Source: Phytophthora sp. 'mugwort' (lineage: Eukaryota > Oomycota > Peronosporomycetes > Peronosporales > Peronosporaceae). Taken from it: DNA of 64,000 nucleotides. The position numbers and the translations under genes are program-made. The stretch is from NCBI GenBank assembly GCA_033558025.1, contig JAUCEF010000003.1:2382001-2446000 (forward strand). The letters are read 5' to 3'. The notes under the pieces are model-generated. The model ran no database searches. It was not told where the DNA came from and was given only the letters and a program-made list of their open reading frames with translations. This document shows positions 23,220 through 36,387 of the stretch, one piece after another; positions within the stretch are counted from its first letter, which is position 1, and the number at the start of each line of letters is the position of its first letter.

Positions 23220-23566
23220 TGATGAAAGGTATGGATCTTGGACACGAAGCTTGTACGAAGCGGAGGGAGGGACGTCGCAGACGGCGGGACCGGAGCGAAG
23301 GCACTTGAGGGGTAGAATGAAGATTCGAAAGTGATTGAATTGTTGGAGCTTACACCCTACTGTTATAGACACGCGACCCTGCGTCCTATCACCTAGTGCA
23401 TCTAATCAACCATCACTCACCGGTGTTCGTCCAATCATCCCACTCGTCTAATCATCGGTGGCGTAAACAACTTACCGTAATCACCATAATCAACGTGGGT
23501 TCGGATTGGACCGGTTCGGGTTAACCGGTTCACGGCTAATAACTGATACCAAACCGGTAACCGTCA
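23220..23566 (-). repeat. LTR6
   Basis: 347 bp; 5' LTR of U6, 3' LTR of U7. PBS 23208-23219; polypurine G5 at 23572-23576. Confidence 0.9.
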
Positions 23567-23576
23567 ATACGCCCCC

Positions 23577-25103
23577 TCAATGCGAAGTCCCACGAATGCC
23601 GAGAGCCGCCGTCAGATCCGTATGGCGTGGTCCCGCGAGAGCCTTCGTCATGATGTCCGCTAGCATCACAGAAGTCTCGCAGTACTCGAGCTTGACTTCA
23701 CCGCGCTTCACTTCATCGCGGATGTGGTGGTACTTGATGTTGATGTGCTTGGCGCGACCGTGGTTTACTGGGTTCTTCGTCATCTTGATGCACGACTAGT
23801 TGTCTTCGCGGATCATGAGCTCGGGTCCAGTCTCATTAGCGGCCGCCAGAATCTCGCGCAGCAGGCGATGAATCCACTTGCCCTCTTGGATCGCCAGACT
23901 GAGTGCGATGTACTCCGCCTCACTCGTAGACAGCGAAACACTTGACTGCTTCTTGCTTCCCCAGCTCACTGGTGCACCCATTAGCATGAACGTGTAGCCG
24001 GAAGTCGACTTGCGGTCCGCGAGGTCGCCAGCCCAGTCCGCGTCCGAGTACCCACGAAAGTCGATGTTGTCACCCGGCTTGAAGCAGATCCCATGCGTCT
24101 TGGTGCCTTGCAGGTAGCGAAAGATACGCTTGACCGCAACCCAGTGTTCTTCTTGAGGGTTCTCCATGAAGCGCGACGCATAGCCAACGGCGTACGCGAT
24201 GTCCGGGCGCGTGGCAGTCATCAAGTGCATCAGAGCACCAACAGCTTCGCGAAACGGAGCGTTCACCTTGGTCGCTGCGTCACTTGAAATCAGTCGAGTG
24301 CTTATGTCGACGGGACTCACCACGGCCTTGCACTCGTCCATACCAAAACGCTTGAGAATGTCATCCACATAGCGGCGCTGACACATCGTCACGCTGCCGT
24401 CCGGGCCGTCCACCAATTCGATCCCAAGAACGAACGCGCACTTGCCGCTGTCGGTCATCTCGAAGCGTGTCTTGAGGTCGGTCTTCGTGCGTGAGATCAG
24501 TTCGGGTGAACTTCCGGTAATCAGCACGTCATCCACGTAGACCAGCACCAGCACGCAGTGACCGTCAACGATCTTGATGTAGAGGCACGGGTCGAACGCC
24601 GATACTTGAAAGCCGATGGAGCACACGAACTCGTCGAAGGTCTCGTTCCACACGCGCGAAGCTTGCTTGAGACCGTAGATCGCCTTCACCAATTCCAGGC
24701 AGTCGAAGTCACCGTCGAGATCAACACCTTCGGGGACCGCGCAGAACACCAGTTCTTTCATTATCCCGTACAGGAAAGCTGTCACCACGTCGAGTTGGTC
24801 GAGGGGCCAGCCAAAATACTTGGCAATCGCGATGATCATGCGCAGCGTCACGTACTTGACCACGGGCGAGAACGTCTCGGTGTAGTCGATGCCGTACTTC
24901 TGCTTGAACCCCTTGGCCACGAGGCGCGCCTTGTACTTCTCGATCGATCCGTCCGCTTTGCGCTTGATCTTGAACACCCACTTGGTGCCGATGGCGCGTT
25001 GTCCGTTAGGCAACTTGGCAGCACGAAACACACCACGAAGTCGCATCGATTCGAGCTCAGCACGAATCGCCTTGCGCCAGTGCACTTGGTCGGGGCCGTT
25101 CAC
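23577..25103 (-). pseudogene. pol: U7 ORF2: RT-RNase H with C-terminal nonsense
   Basis: 435 codons open (23796-25103): complete RT and most of RNase H, then TAG at Gln436 (23796-23798). The remaining 72 codons (23577-23795) are open. Same state as U3, U9 and U12. Confidence 0.93.
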
Positions 25104-27612
25104 CGCTTCTTGGAATGTCGTCGGCTCCGATAGATCGCCTGCTTCGACGGCATTGGCACTTGCACGCCAAAAAACTGGTGGAGTCGATTCTTCATCTTGG
25201 TCTCCAGACTTTTCTTCTTCGTCTGCGTCTGCTCGGTGCGGAGGGGAGTAGTTCGGCGCACTGCTTCTTCCAGTCCAGGTCGATGACGCACAGCTCGCGG
25301 TCTGCTGGCAGCTTCATCTTCGTCACTCGGGCGGCTCTTACGCTTCCCTGCCTGCGTGTACTCCGTCTGGCGGAAACCATCATTGTCGATGTCGAGCGAG
25401 TCGAAGTCCAGGTCGTCGACATCTTCATCGGAAATCGTCGGTGAACATCCAAAGGTCGACTCATCGAAGTTGACATCGCGACTGATAACCACCTGCCCCG
25501 CCTCGATGTCATAAAGTCGATACGCCTTGGACACTTCTTCGTAACCCAGGGACAGTCCAGCGCGAGCCTTGGGATCCCACTTGAGCCGCTTCTCCTTCGG
25601 AGTCAGAATGTACGTCCGACAGCCGAACACACGCATGTGCTTCACACTCGGCTTGGAGTTGTAAACGATCTCGAACGGAGTCTTGTGCTCGATCTTGGGT
25701 GACGGCAGACGATTCTTCACGTAGATGGCAGTCATGGCCGCCTCAGCCCAGAAACACTTGTCCAGCTTAGCGTGATGCAGCATGCTGCGGCCGATCGTGA
25801 CGATAGTTCGGATAGCTCGCTCTGCCGTGCCGTTCGTCTGGTGCGCGTACGGAACCGTGGTTTGCTGCTCGATGCCTTCGTCTTCGTAGAAGTCGTTGAG
25901 CGAGTTGGTCGCAAACTCACGAGCTCCGTCGTGCCGCACAAACTTGACCTTCTTGCCGAACTGCTTCTGCACCTTCATGATGTACGTCTTGATGCAGTCT
26001 TCGCTCTCGACTTGGCACGCAGGCAGAAACCCTTCATGCATCCACTGGCTTCGTCCACGATCAGTAGCAGGTACTTGCTGCCGCCAAGCGAGTTTTCCTC
26101 CATGGGTCCGCAGATGTCGAAGTGGAGCAGCTCAAATGTGTCGTAGCGACGCTTGTCACGGTTGCTTGGGAATGGTTTTTGGACCATTTTACCTTGCTGG
26201 CAACCACGACACAGACTTGGTCCGCTCGACTTGAAAGGTGCCTTCGCGTCCTTGATCATGTGGTTGTCGACCATCTTGCGAAGCACCTCAACCGGAGCGT
26301 GACCCATGCGCGCGTGCAGGTCGACAGTCTTGCCACTCGTCGCCGCATTCGCCGATCGCTGAGGCGTCTGAAGCCAGTAGAGTCCATCCATGAGGTTTGC
26401 CGTCGCCACCACTTGCTTGGAGCCTTTGTGCTCAATCTGCATCTTGGTGCCGTCGAACACCACTTGAAACTTGTCACTTTTGTTGATCTGCGGTACCGAA
26501 AGCAGATTCTTGCTCATGCTTGGCACGTACAGCGCGTTCTTGATCTCGATCTCGCGCTCGTCGCCATTGGGCAGAACCACTTGTTCCACGATGGTCCCCA
26601 CACCCATGATGGCCGCCTTGTTGCCGTCGGCCACCGAAAGTTCGCCTTCGTTCCGCTCAATCAAATGGACGAACTTGGTCTTGTCGTTGCAGATGTGGTG
26701 CGTTGCGCCGCTGTCGACCGCCCACATCCCGGACACATTCTTGCCCGTCGAAACCCCACATTCCAGTGAAACCGCGAACGCTACTCGATCGTAGTCGTAG
26801 TCGTAGCCGTTGCTGTCGTTTCTCCACTGGATGTTGTTGGCCCCGCGTCCACGGCCGTTGCCGCCGCGTCTCGGCCCTCGGTTCTCGTCCTTCTGCTTGG
26901 TCCAGCACTTGTCAATCGTGTGCCCCACTTTTCCGCAGTACGTACACTGGCGAGACTCTCGGTCGGTGTTGAACGCCTTGGCCGCGTTCTCCGTCTTCAC
27001 CGTCGCCGTCTTCTCGCCTTGTCTCTTGATGTGCTCGTTCGTGAGCACCTTCACGACGTCTTGCGACCGCAGTTCAGCGCTGCTCATCTCCAAGTTCAGC
27101 ACGACGTTCTCGTAGCTCTTGGGGAGGCTGCGCAACAAGCAGATCGCCACGTCCTCGTCCTCCATCTTGGCACCGATGCTGCTGAGCTTGGCGCTGATGT
27201 TGAGGACCTCGTTGCAATGATGCAACACATTGCCGCCTTCCGACATCTCCATGCTGAAGAGTTGGCGCTTCAGGTAGATGCGTCCAGCCTTCTGCGAACC
27301 ACCGTACAGCGTCTTCAGGCGCGACCAGGCAACCCACGCTTCCTCGCAGTCGTCGACCACATGGTGGTAGTCCGCGTCCATGTGGAGCAGCATCAGTCCG
27401 AAAGCGATGTTGCTCAACTTGACGTAGTCGTCCTTGGCCCGCGAGTCCGTGTAGCTTGGCGTCGTCTCACGGTTCACGACATGCCACGTCGACTCGGTCA
27501 GGAACACGCCACGCATGTAGCGGTTCCACGTCGCGTAGTTGTCCCCGTTGAACTTGTCAATGGAGACCTTGGTCGAGGCGTCTTGGGCAGAGAACATGGT
27601 GCTTGGGCTCAT
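25100..27612 (-). pseudogene. gag-pol: U7 ORF1: Gag-protease-integrase with integrase frameshift
   Basis: Open from the ATG at 27612 to 25975, with the missing C at about 26004-26010 between integrase D499 and D562; the rest is open at 25100-26041. It differs from U5 ORF1 by VVLP instead of VVVP and by carrying the LSLGY/EDVDDLD/AASRP integrase tail, which shows exchange between the two ORF1 alleles downstream of the deletion. Confidence 0.92.
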
Positions 27613-27616
27613 AACC

Positions 27617-27963
27617 TGATGAAAGGTATGGATCTTGGACACGAAGCTTGTACGAAGCGGAGGGAGGGACGTCGCAGACGGCGGGACCGGAGCGAAGGCA
27701 CTTGAGGGGTAGAATGAAGATTCGAAAGTGATTGAATTGTTGGAGCTTACACCCTACTGTTATAGACACGCGACCCTGCGTCCTATCACCTAGTGCATCT
27801 AATCAACCATCACTCACCGGTGTTCGTCCAATCATCCCACTCGTCTAATCATCGGTGGCGTAAACAACTTACCGTAATCACCATAATCAACGTGGGTTCG
27901 GATTGGACCGGTTCGGGTTAACCGGTTCACGGCTAATAACTGATACCAAACCGGTAACCGTCA
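27617..27963 (-). repeat. LTR7
   Basis: 347 bp; 5' LTR of U7, 3' LTR of U8. PBS 27605-27616; polypurine G5 at 27969-27973. Confidence 0.9.
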
Positions 27964-27973
27964 ATACGCCCCC

Positions 27974-29499
27974 TCAATGCGAAGTCCCACGAATGCCGAG
28001 AGCCGCCGTCAGATCCGTATGGCGTGGTCCCGCGAGAGCCTTCGTCATGATGTCCGCTAGCATCACAGAAGTCTCGCAGTACTCGAGCTTGACTTCACCG
28101 CGCTTCACTTCATCGCGGATGTGGTGGTACTTGATGTTGATGTGCTTGGCGCGACCGTGGTTTACTGGGTTCTTCGTCATCTTGATGCACGACTAGTTGT
28201 CTTCGCGGATCATGAGCTCGGGTCCAGTCTCATTAGCGGCCGCCAGAATCTCGCGCAGCAGGCGATGAATCCACTTGCCCTCTTGGATCGCCAGACTGAG
28301 TGCGATGTACTCCGCCTCACTCGTAGACAGCGAAACACTTGACTGCTTCTTGCTTCCCCAGCTCACTGGTGCACCCATTAGCATGAACGTGTAGCCGGAA
28401 GTCGACTTGCGGTCCGCGAGGTCGCCAGCCTAGTCCGCGTCCGAGTACCCGCGAAAGTCGATGTTGTCACCCGGCTTGAAGCAGATCCCATGCGTCTTGG
28501 TGCCTTGCAGGTAGCGAAAGATACGCTTGACCGCAACCCAGTGTTCTTCTTGAGGGTTCTCCATGAAACGCGACGCATAGCCAACGGCGTACGCGATGTC
28601 CGGGCGCGTGGCAGTCATCAAGTGCATCAGAGCACCAACAGCTTCGCGAAACGGAGCGTTCACCTTGGTCGCTGCGTCACTTGAAATCAGTCGAGTGCTT
28701 ATGTCGACGGGACTCACCACGGCCTTGCACTCGTCCATACCAAAACGCTTGAGAATGTCATCCACATAGCGGCGCTGACACATCGTCACGCTGCCGTCCG
28801 GGCCATCCACCAGCTCGATTCCAAGGACGAACACACACTTGCCACTGTCAGTCATTTCGAAGCGTGTCTTGAGGTCGTTCTTCGTGCGTGAGATCAGCTC
28901 GGGTGAACTTCCGGTACCAACACATCGTCCACGTAGACCAGCACGAGCACACAGTGGCCATCGACAACCTTGATGTAGAGGCACGGGTCGAAGGCTGAAA
29001 CTTGAAAACCGATGGAGCACACGAACTCGTCGCAGGTCTCGTTCCACACGCGCGAAGCTTGCTTGAGACCGTAGATCGCCTTCACCAATTCCAGGCAGTC
29101 GAAGTCACCGTCGAGATCAACACCTTCGGGGACCGCGCAGAACACCAGTTCTTTCATTATCCCGTACAGGAAAGCTGTCACCACGTCGAGTTGGTCGAGG
29201 GGCCAGCCAAAATACTTGGCAATCGCGATGATCATGCGCAGCGTCACGTACTTGACCACGGGCGAGAACGTCTCGGTGTAGTCGATGCCGTACTTCTGCT
29301 TGAACCCCTTGGCCACGAGGCGCGCCTTGTACTTCTCGATCGATCCGTCCGCTTTGCGCTTGATCTTGAACACCCACTTGGTGCCGATGGCGCGTTGTCC
29401 GTTAGGCAACTTGGCAGCACGAAACACACCACGAAGTCGCATCGATTCGAGCTCAGCACGAATCGCCTTGCGCCAGTGCACTTGGTCGGGGCCGTTCAC
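27974..29499 (-). pseudogene. pol: U8 ORF2: RT-RNase H with frameshift and two nonsense codons
   Basis: Same lesions as U6 ORF2: base lost after YVDD at about 28913-28921 (frame 28894-29499 stops), TAG at Trp357 (28430-28432) and TAG at Gln436 (28193-28195); the last part 27974-28180 is open. Confidence 0.93.
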
Positions 29500-32009
29500 C
29501 GCTTCTTGGAATGTCGTCGGCTCCGATAGATCGCCTGCTTCGACGGCATTGGCACTTGCACGCCAAAAAACTGGTGGAGTCGATTCTTCATCTTGGTCTC
29601 CAGACTTTTCTTCTTCGTCTGCGTCTGCTCGGTGCGGAGGGGAGTAGTTCGGCGCACTGCTTCTTCCAGTCCAGGTCGATGACGCACAGCTCGCGGTCTG
29701 CTGGCAGCTTCATCTTCGTCACTCGGGCGGCTCTTACGCTTCCCTGCCTGCGTGTACTCCGTCTGGCGGAAACCATCATTGTCGATGTCGAGCGAGTCGA
29801 AGTCCAGGTCGTCGACATCTTCATCGGAAATCGTCGGTGAACATCCAAAGGTCGACTCATCGAAGTTGACATCGCGACTGATAACCACCTGCCCCGCCTC
29901 GATGTCATAAAGTCGATACGCCTTGGACACTTCTTCGTAACCCAGGGACAGTCCAGCGCGAGCCTTGGGATCCCACTTGAGCCGCTTCTCCTTCGGAGTC
30001 AGAATGTACGTCCGACAGCCGAACACACGCATGTGCTTCACACTCGGCTTGGAGTTGTAAACGATCTCGAACGGAGTCTTGTGCTCGATCTTGGGTGACG
30101 GCAGACGATTCTTCACGTAGATGGCAGTCATGGCCGCCTCAGCCCAGAAACACTTGTCCAGCTTAGCGTGATGCAGCATGCTGCGGCCGATCGTGACGAT
30201 AGTTCGGATAGCTCGCTCTGCCGTGCCGTTCGTCTGGTGCGCGTACGGAACCGTGGTTTGCTGCTCGATGCCTTCGTCTTCGTAGAAGTCGTTGAGCGAG
30301 TTGGTCGCAAACTCACGAGCTCCGTCGTGCCGCACAAACTTGACCTTCTTGCCGAACTGCTTCTGCACCTTCATGATGTACGTCTTGATGCAGTCTTCGC
30401 TCTCCGACTTGGCACGCAGGCAGAAACCCTTCATGCATCCACTGGCTTCGTCCACGATCAGTAGCAGGTACTTGCTGCCGCCAAGCGAGTTTTCCTCCAT
30501 GGGTCCGCAGATGTCGAAGTGGAGCAGCTCAAATGTGTCGTAGCGACGCTTGTCACGGTTGCTTGGGAATGGTTTTTGGACCATTTTACCTTGCTGGCAA
30601 CCACGACACAGACTTGGTCCGCTCGACTTGAAAGGTGCCTTCGCGTCCTTGATCATGTGGTTGTCGACCATCTTGCGAAGCACCTCAACCGGAGCGTGAC
30701 CCATGCGCGCGTGCAGGTCGACAGTCTTGCCACTCGTCGCCGCATTCGCCGATCGCTGAGGCGTCTGAAGCCAGTAGAGTCCATCCATGAGGTTTGCCGT
30801 CGCCACCACTTGCTTGGAGCCTTTGTGCTCAATCTGCATCTTGGTGCCGTCGAACACCACTTGAAACTTGTCACTTTTGTTGATCTGCGGTACCGAAAGC
30901 AGATTCTTGCTCATGCTTGGCACGTACAGCGCGTTCTTGATCTCGATCTCGCGCTCGTCGCCATTGGGCAGAACCACTTGTTCCACGATGGTCCCCACAC
31001 CCATGATGGCCGCCTTGTTGCCGTCGGCCACCGAAAGTTCGCCTTCGTTCCGCTCAATCAAATGGACGAACTTGGTCTTGTCGTTGCAGATGTGGTGCGT
31101 TGCGCCGCTGTCGACCGCCCACATCCCGGACACATTCTTGCCCGTCGAAACCCCACATTCCAGTGAAACCGCGAACGCTACTCGATCGTAGTCGTAGTCG
31201 TAGCCGTTGCTGTCGTTTCTCCACTGGATGTTGTTGGCCCCGCGTCCACGGCCGTTGCCGCCGCGTCTCGGCCCTCGGTTCTCGTCCTTCTGCTTGGTCC
31301 AGCACTTGTCAATCGTGTGCCCCACTTTTCCGCAGTACGTGCATTGGCGAGGCTCACGGTCGGTGTTGAACGCCTTGGCCGCGTTCTCCGTCTTCACCGT
31401 CGCCGTCTTCTCGCCTTGTCTCTTGATGTGCTCGTTCGTGAGCACCTTCACGACGTCTTGCGACCGCAGTTCAGCGCTGCTCATCTCCAAGTTCAGCACG
31501 ACGTTCTCGTAGCTCTTGGGGAGGCTGCGCAACAAGCAGATCGCCACGTCCTCGTCCTCCATCTTGGCACCGATGCTGCTGAGCTTGGCGCTGATGTTGA
31601 GGACCTCGTTGCAATGATGCAACACATTGCCGCCTTCCGACATCTCCATGCTGAAGAGTTGGCGCTTCAGGTAGATGCGTCCAGCCTTCTGCGAACCACC
31701 GTACAGCGTCTTCAGGCGCGACCAGGCAACCCACGCTTCCTCGCAGTCGTCGACCACATGGTGGTAGTCCGCGTCCATGTGGAGCAGCATCAGTCCGAAA
31801 GCGATGTTGCTCAACTTGACGTAGTCGTCCTTGGCCCGCGAGTCCGTGTAGCTTGGCGTCGTCTCACGGTTCACGACATGCCACGTCGACTCGGTCAGGA
31901 ACACGCCACGCATGTAGCGGTTCCACGTCGCGTAGTTGTCCCCGTTGAACTTGTCAATGGAGACCTTGGTCGAGGCGTCTTGGGCAGAGAACATGGTGCT
32001 TGGGCTCAT
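29496..32009 (-). CDS. gag-pol: U8 ORF1: Gag-protease-integrase, intact, recombinant allele
   Basis: 837 codons with all catalytic residues. The N-terminus is MFSAQD/LTEST. Within the zinc-knuckle coding region the bases up to 31325 match the KVGHT allele, and from 31341 onward (+ strand) they match the KLGHV/EPRQ allele, so an exchange point lies in about 15 bp. The integrase tail is the LSLGY type. Confidence 0.9.
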   Translation of the reverse strand: MSPSTMFSAQDASTKVSIDKFNGDNYATWNRYMRGVFLTESTWHVVNRETTPSYTDSRAKDDYVKLSNIAFGLMLLHMDADYHHVVDDCEEAWVAWSRLKTLYGGSQKAGRIYLKRQLFSMEMSEGGNVLHHCNEVLNISAKLSSIGAKMEDEDVAICLLRSLPKSYENVVLNLEMSSAELRSQDVVKVLTNEHIKRQGEKTATVKTENAAKAFNTDREPRQCTYCGKVGHTIDKCWTKQKDENRGPRRGGNGRGRGANNIQWRNDSNGYDYDYDRVAFAVSLECGVSTGKNVSGMWAVDSGATHHICNDKTKFVHLIERNEGELSVADGNKAAIMGVGTIVEQVVLPNGDEREIEIKNALYVPSMSKNLLSVPQINKSDKFQVVFDGTKMQIEHKGSKQVVATANLMDGLYWLQTPQRSANAATSGKTVDLHARMGHAPVEVLRKMVDNHMIKDAKAPFKSSGPSLCRGCQQGKMVQKPFPSNRDKRRYDTFELLHFDICGPMEENSLGGSKYLLLIVDEASGCMKGFCLRAKSESEDCIKTYIMKVQKQFGKKVKFVRHDGAREFATNSLNDFYEDEGIEQQTTVPYAHQTNGTAERAIRTIVTIGRSMLHHAKLDKCFWAEAAMTAIYVKNRLPSPKIEHKTPFEIVYNSKPSVKHMRVFGCRTYILTPKEKRLKWDPKARAGLSLGYEEVSKAYRLYDIEAGQVVISRDVNFDESTFGCSPTISDEDVDDLDFDSLDIDNDGFRQTEYTQAGKRKSRPSDEDEAASRPRAVRHRPGLEEAVRRTTPLRTEQTQTKKKSLETKMKNRLHQFFGVQVPMPSKQAIYRSRRHSKKR

Positions 32010-32013
32010 AACC

Positions 32014-32360
32014 TGATGAAAGGTATGGATCTTGGACACGAAGCTTGTACGAAGCGGAGGGAGGGACGTCGCAGACGGCGGGACCGGAGCGAAGGCACTT
32101 GAGGGGTAGAATGAAGATTCGAAAGTGATTGAATTGTTGGAGCTTACACCCTACTGTTATAGACACGCGACCCTGCGTCCTATCACCTAGTGCATCTAAT
32201 CAACCATCACTCACCGGTGTTCGTCCAATCATCCCACTCGTCTAATCATCGGTGGCGTAAACAACTTACCGTAATCACCATAATCAACGTGGGTTCGGAT
32301 TGGACCGGTTCGGGTTAACCGGTTCACGGCTAATAACTGATACCAAACCGGTAACCGTCA
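32014..32360 (-). repeat. LTR8
   Basis: 347 bp; 5' LTR of U8, 3' LTR of U9. PBS 32002-32013; polypurine G5 at 32366-32370. Confidence 0.9.
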
Positions 32361-32370
32361 ATACGCCCCC

Positions 32371-33897
32371 TCAATGCGAAGTCCCACGAATGCCGAGAGC
32401 CGCCGTCAGATCCGTATGGCGTGGTCCCGCGAGAGCCTTCGTCATGATGTCCGCTAGCATCACAGAAGTCTCGCAGTACTCGAGCTTGACTTCACCGCGC
32501 TTCACTTCATCGCGGATGTGGTGGTACTTGATGTTGATGTGCTTGGCGCGACCGTGGTTTACTGGGTTCTTCGTCATCTTGATGCACGACTAGTTGTCTT
32601 CGCGGATCATGAGCTCGGGTCCAGTCTCATTAGCGGCCGCCAGAATCTCGCGCAGCAGGCGATGAATCCACTTGCCCTCTTGGATCGCCAGACTGAGTGC
32701 GATGTACTCCGCCTCACTCGTAGACAGCGAAACACTTGACTGCTTCTTGCTTCCCCAGCTCACTGGTGCACCCATTAGCATGAACGTGTAGCCGGAAGTC
32801 GACTTGCGGTCCGCGAGGTCGCCAGCCCAGTCCGCGTCCGAGTACCCACGAAAGTCGATGTTGTCACCCGGCTTGAAGCAGATCCCATGCGTCTTGGTGC
32901 CTTGCAGGTAGCGAAAGATACGCTTGACCGCAACCCAGTGTTCTTCTTGAGGGTTCTCCATGAAGCGCGACGCATAGCCAACGGCGTACGCGATGTCCGG
33001 GCGCGTGGCAGTCATCAAGTGCATCAGAGCACCAACAGCTTCGCGAAACGGAGCGTTCACCTTGGTCGCTGCGTCACTTGAAATCAGTCGAGTGCTTATG
33101 TCGACGGGACTCACCACGGCCTTGCACTCGTCCATACCAAAACGCTTGAGAATGTCATCCACATAGCGGCGCTGACACATCGTCACGCTGCCGTCCGGGC
33201 CGTCCACCAATTCGATCCCAAGAACGAACGCGCACTTGCCGCTGTCGGTCATCTCGAAGCGTGTCTTGAGGTCGGTCTTCGTGCGTGAGATCAGTTCGGG
33301 TGAACTTCCGGTAATCAGCACGTCATCCACGTAGACCAGCACCAGCACGCAGTGACCGTCAACGATCTTGATGTAGAGGCACGGGTCGAACGCCGATACT
33401 TGAAAGCCGATGGAGCACACGAACTCGTCGAAGGTCTCGTTCCACACGCGCGAAGCTTGCTTGAGACCGTAGATCGCCTTCACCAATTCCAGGCAGTCGA
33501 AGTCACCGTCGAGATCAACACCTTCGGGGACCGCGCAGAACACCAGTTCTTTCATTATCCCGTACAGGAAAGCTGTCACCACGTCGAGTTGGTCGAGGGG
33601 CCAGCCAAAATACTTGGCAATCGCGATGATCATGCGCAGCGTCACGTACTTGACCACGGGCGAGAACGTCTCGGTGTAGTCGATGCCGTACTTCTGCTTG
33701 AACCCCTTGGCCACGAGGCGCGCCTTGTACTTCTCGATCGATCCGTCCGCTTTGCGCTTGATCTTGAACACCCACTTGGTGCCGATGGCGCGTTGTCCGT
33801 TAGGCAACTTGGCAGCACGAAACACACCACGAAGTCGCATCGATTCGAGCTCAGCACGAATCGCCTTGCGCCAGTGCACTTGGTCGGGGCCGTTCAC
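32371..33897 (-). pseudogene. pol: U9 ORF2: RT-RNase H with C-terminal nonsense
   Basis: 435 codons open (32590-33897), TAG at Gln436 (32590-32592), remainder open to 32371. RT is complete with YVDD and ITGSSPEL. Confidence 0.93.
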
Positions 33898-36383
33898 CGC
33901 TTCTTGGAATGTCGTCGGCTCCGATAGATCGCCTGCTTCGACGGCATTGGCACTTGCACGCCAAAAAACTGGTGGAGTCGATTCTTCATCTTGGTCTCCA
34001 GACTTTTCTTCTTCGTCTGCGTCTGCTCGGTGCGGAGGGGAGTAGTTCGGCGCACTGCTTCTTCCAGTCCAGGTCGATGACGCACAGCTCGCGGTTTTCT
34101 GGCAGCTTCATCTTCGTCACTCGGGCGGCTCTTACGCTTCCCTGCCTGCGTGTACTCCGTCTGGCGGAAACCATCATTGTCGATGTCGAGCGAGTCGAAG
34201 TTCAGGTCGTCGACAGCTTCATCGGAAATCGTCGGTGAACATCCAAAGGTCGACTCATCGAAGTTGACATCGCGACTGATAACCACCTGCCCCGCCTCGA
34301 TGTCATAAAGTCGATACGCCTTGGACACTTCTTCGTAACCCAGGAACAGTCCAGCGCGAGCCTTGGGATCCCACTTGAGCCGCTTCTCCTTCGGAGTCAG
34401 AATGTACGTCCGACAGCCGAACACACGCATGTGCTTCACACTCGGCTTGGAGTTGTAAACGATCTCGAACGGAGTCTTGTGCTCGATCTTGGGTGACGGC
34501 AGACGATTCTTCACGTAGATGGCAGTCATGGCCGCCTCAGCCCAGAAACACTTGTCCAGCTTAGCGTGATGCAGCATGCTGCGGCCGATCGTGACGATAG
34601 TTCGGATAGCTCGCTCTGCCGTGCCGTTCGTCTGGTGCGCGTACGGAACCGTGGTTTGCTGCTCGATGCCTTCGTCTTCGTAGAAGTCGTTGAGCGAGTT
34701 GGTCGCAAACTCACGAGCTCCGTCGTGCCGCACAAACTTGACCTTCTTGCCGAACTGCTTCTGCACCTTCATGATGTACGTCTTGATGCAGTCTTCGCTC
34801 TCGACTTGGCACGCAGGCAGAAACCCTTCATGCATCCACTGGCTTCGTCCACGATCAGTAGCAGGTACTTGCTGCCGCCAAGCGAGTTTTCCTCCATGGG
34901 TCCGCAGATGTCGAAGTGGAGCAGCTCAAATGTGTCGTAGCGACGCTTGTCACGGTTGCTTGGGAATGGTTTTTGGACCATTTTACCTTGCTGGCAACCA
35001 CGACACAGACTTGGTCCGCTCGACTTGAAAGGTGCCTTCGCGTCCTTGATCATGTGGTTGTCGACCATCTTGCGAAGCACCTCAACCGGAGCGTGACCCA
35101 TGCGCGCGTGCAGGTCGACAGTCTTGCCACTCGTCGCCGCATTCGCCGATCGCTGAGGCGTCTGAAGCCAGTAGAGTCCATCCATGAGGTTTGCCGTCGC
35201 CACCACTTGCTTGGAGCCTTTGTGCGCAATCTGCATCTTGGTGCCGTCGAACACCACTTGAAACTTGTCACTTTTGTTGATCTGCGGTACCGAAAGCAGA
35301 TTCTTGCTCATGCTTGGCACGTACAGCGCGTTCTTGATCTCGATCTCGCGCTCGTCGCCATTGGGCAGAACCACTTGTTCCACGATGGTCCCCACACCCA
35401 TGATGGCCGCCTTGTTGCCGTCGGCCACCGAAAGTTCGCCTTCGTTCCGCTCAATCAAATGGACGAACTTGGTCTTGTCGTTGCAGATGTGGTGCGTTGC
35501 GCCGCTGTCGACCGCCCACATCCCGGACACATTCCAGTGAAACCGCGAACGCTACTCGATCGTAGTCGTAGTCGTAGCCGTTGCTGTCGTTTCTCCACTG
35601 GATGTTGTTGGCCCCGCGTCCACGGCCGTTGCCGCCGCGTCTCGGCCCTCGGTTCTCGTCCTTCTGCTTGGTCCAGCACTTGTCAATCGTGTGCCCCACT
35701 TTTCCGCAGTACGTACACTGGCGAGACTCTCGGTCGGTGTTGAACGCCTTGGCCGCGTTCTCCGTCTTCACCGTCGCCGTCTTCTCGCCTTGTCTCTTGA
35801 TGTGCTCGTTCGTGAGCACCTTCACGACGTCTTGCGACCGCAGTTCAGCGCTGCTCATCTCCAAGTTCAGCACGACGTTCTCGTAGCTCTTGGGGAGGCT
35901 GCGCAACAAGCAGATCGCCACGTCCTCGTCCTCCATCTTGGCACCGATGCTGCTGAGCTTGGCGCTGATGTTGAGGACCTCGTTGCAATGATGCAACACA
36001 TTGCCGCCTTCCGACATCTCCATGCTGAAGAGTTGGCGCTTCAGGTAGATGCGTCCAGCCTTCTGCGAACCACCGTACAGCGTCTTCAGGCGCGACCAGG
36101 CAACCCACGCTTCCTCGCAGTCGTCGACCACATGGTGGTAGTCCGCGTCCATGTGGAGCAGCATCAGTCCGAAAGCGATGTTGCTCAACTTGACGTAGTC
36201 GTCCTTGGCCCGCGAGTCCGTGTAGCTTGGCGTCGTCTCACGGTTCACGACATGCCACGTCGACTTGGTCAGGAACACGCCACGCATGTAGCGGTTCCAC
36301 GTCGCGTAGTTGTCCCCGTTGAACTTGTCAATGGAGACCTTGGTCGAGGCGTCTTGGGCAGAGGACATGGTGCTTGGGCTCAT
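33894..36383 (-). pseudogene. gag-pol: U9 ORF1: Gag-protease-integrase with two frameshifts
   Basis: Gag is open from the ATG at 36383 through the knuckle and leaves frame at the 23-bp deletion (35528-35534), stopping at 35451 (310 codons). Protease and the first half of integrase are open at 34769-35530. The missing C at about 34798-34803 separates D499 from D562/E598, which lie in 33894-34835 with the LFLGY/AARKP tail. Confidence 0.93.
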
Positions 36384-36387
36384 AACC

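Larger units (their letters stand above)
19170..23566 (-). mobile_element. U6: copia unit, 4,397 bp, intact ORF1, three lesions in ORF2
   Basis: Combines the RT deletion with nonsense codons at Trp357 and Gln436. ORF1 is the KLGHV/LSLGY allele also seen in U2 and U11. Confidence 0.95.
23567..27963 (-). mobile_element. U7: copia unit, 4,397 bp, integrase frameshift and RNase H nonsense
   Basis: A recombinant type: intact-class RT allele, LSLGY linker allele, integrase deletion, ordinary KVGHT knuckle and MFSAQD/LTEST N-terminus. It matches U10 except at Gln436. Confidence 0.95.
27964..32360 (-). mobile_element. U8: copia unit, 4,397 bp, intact ORF1 with hybrid knuckle region
   Basis: ORF2 carries the RT deletion and both nonsense codons. 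ORF1 is unique in combining EPRQ with the KVGHT knuckle. Confidence 0.95.
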
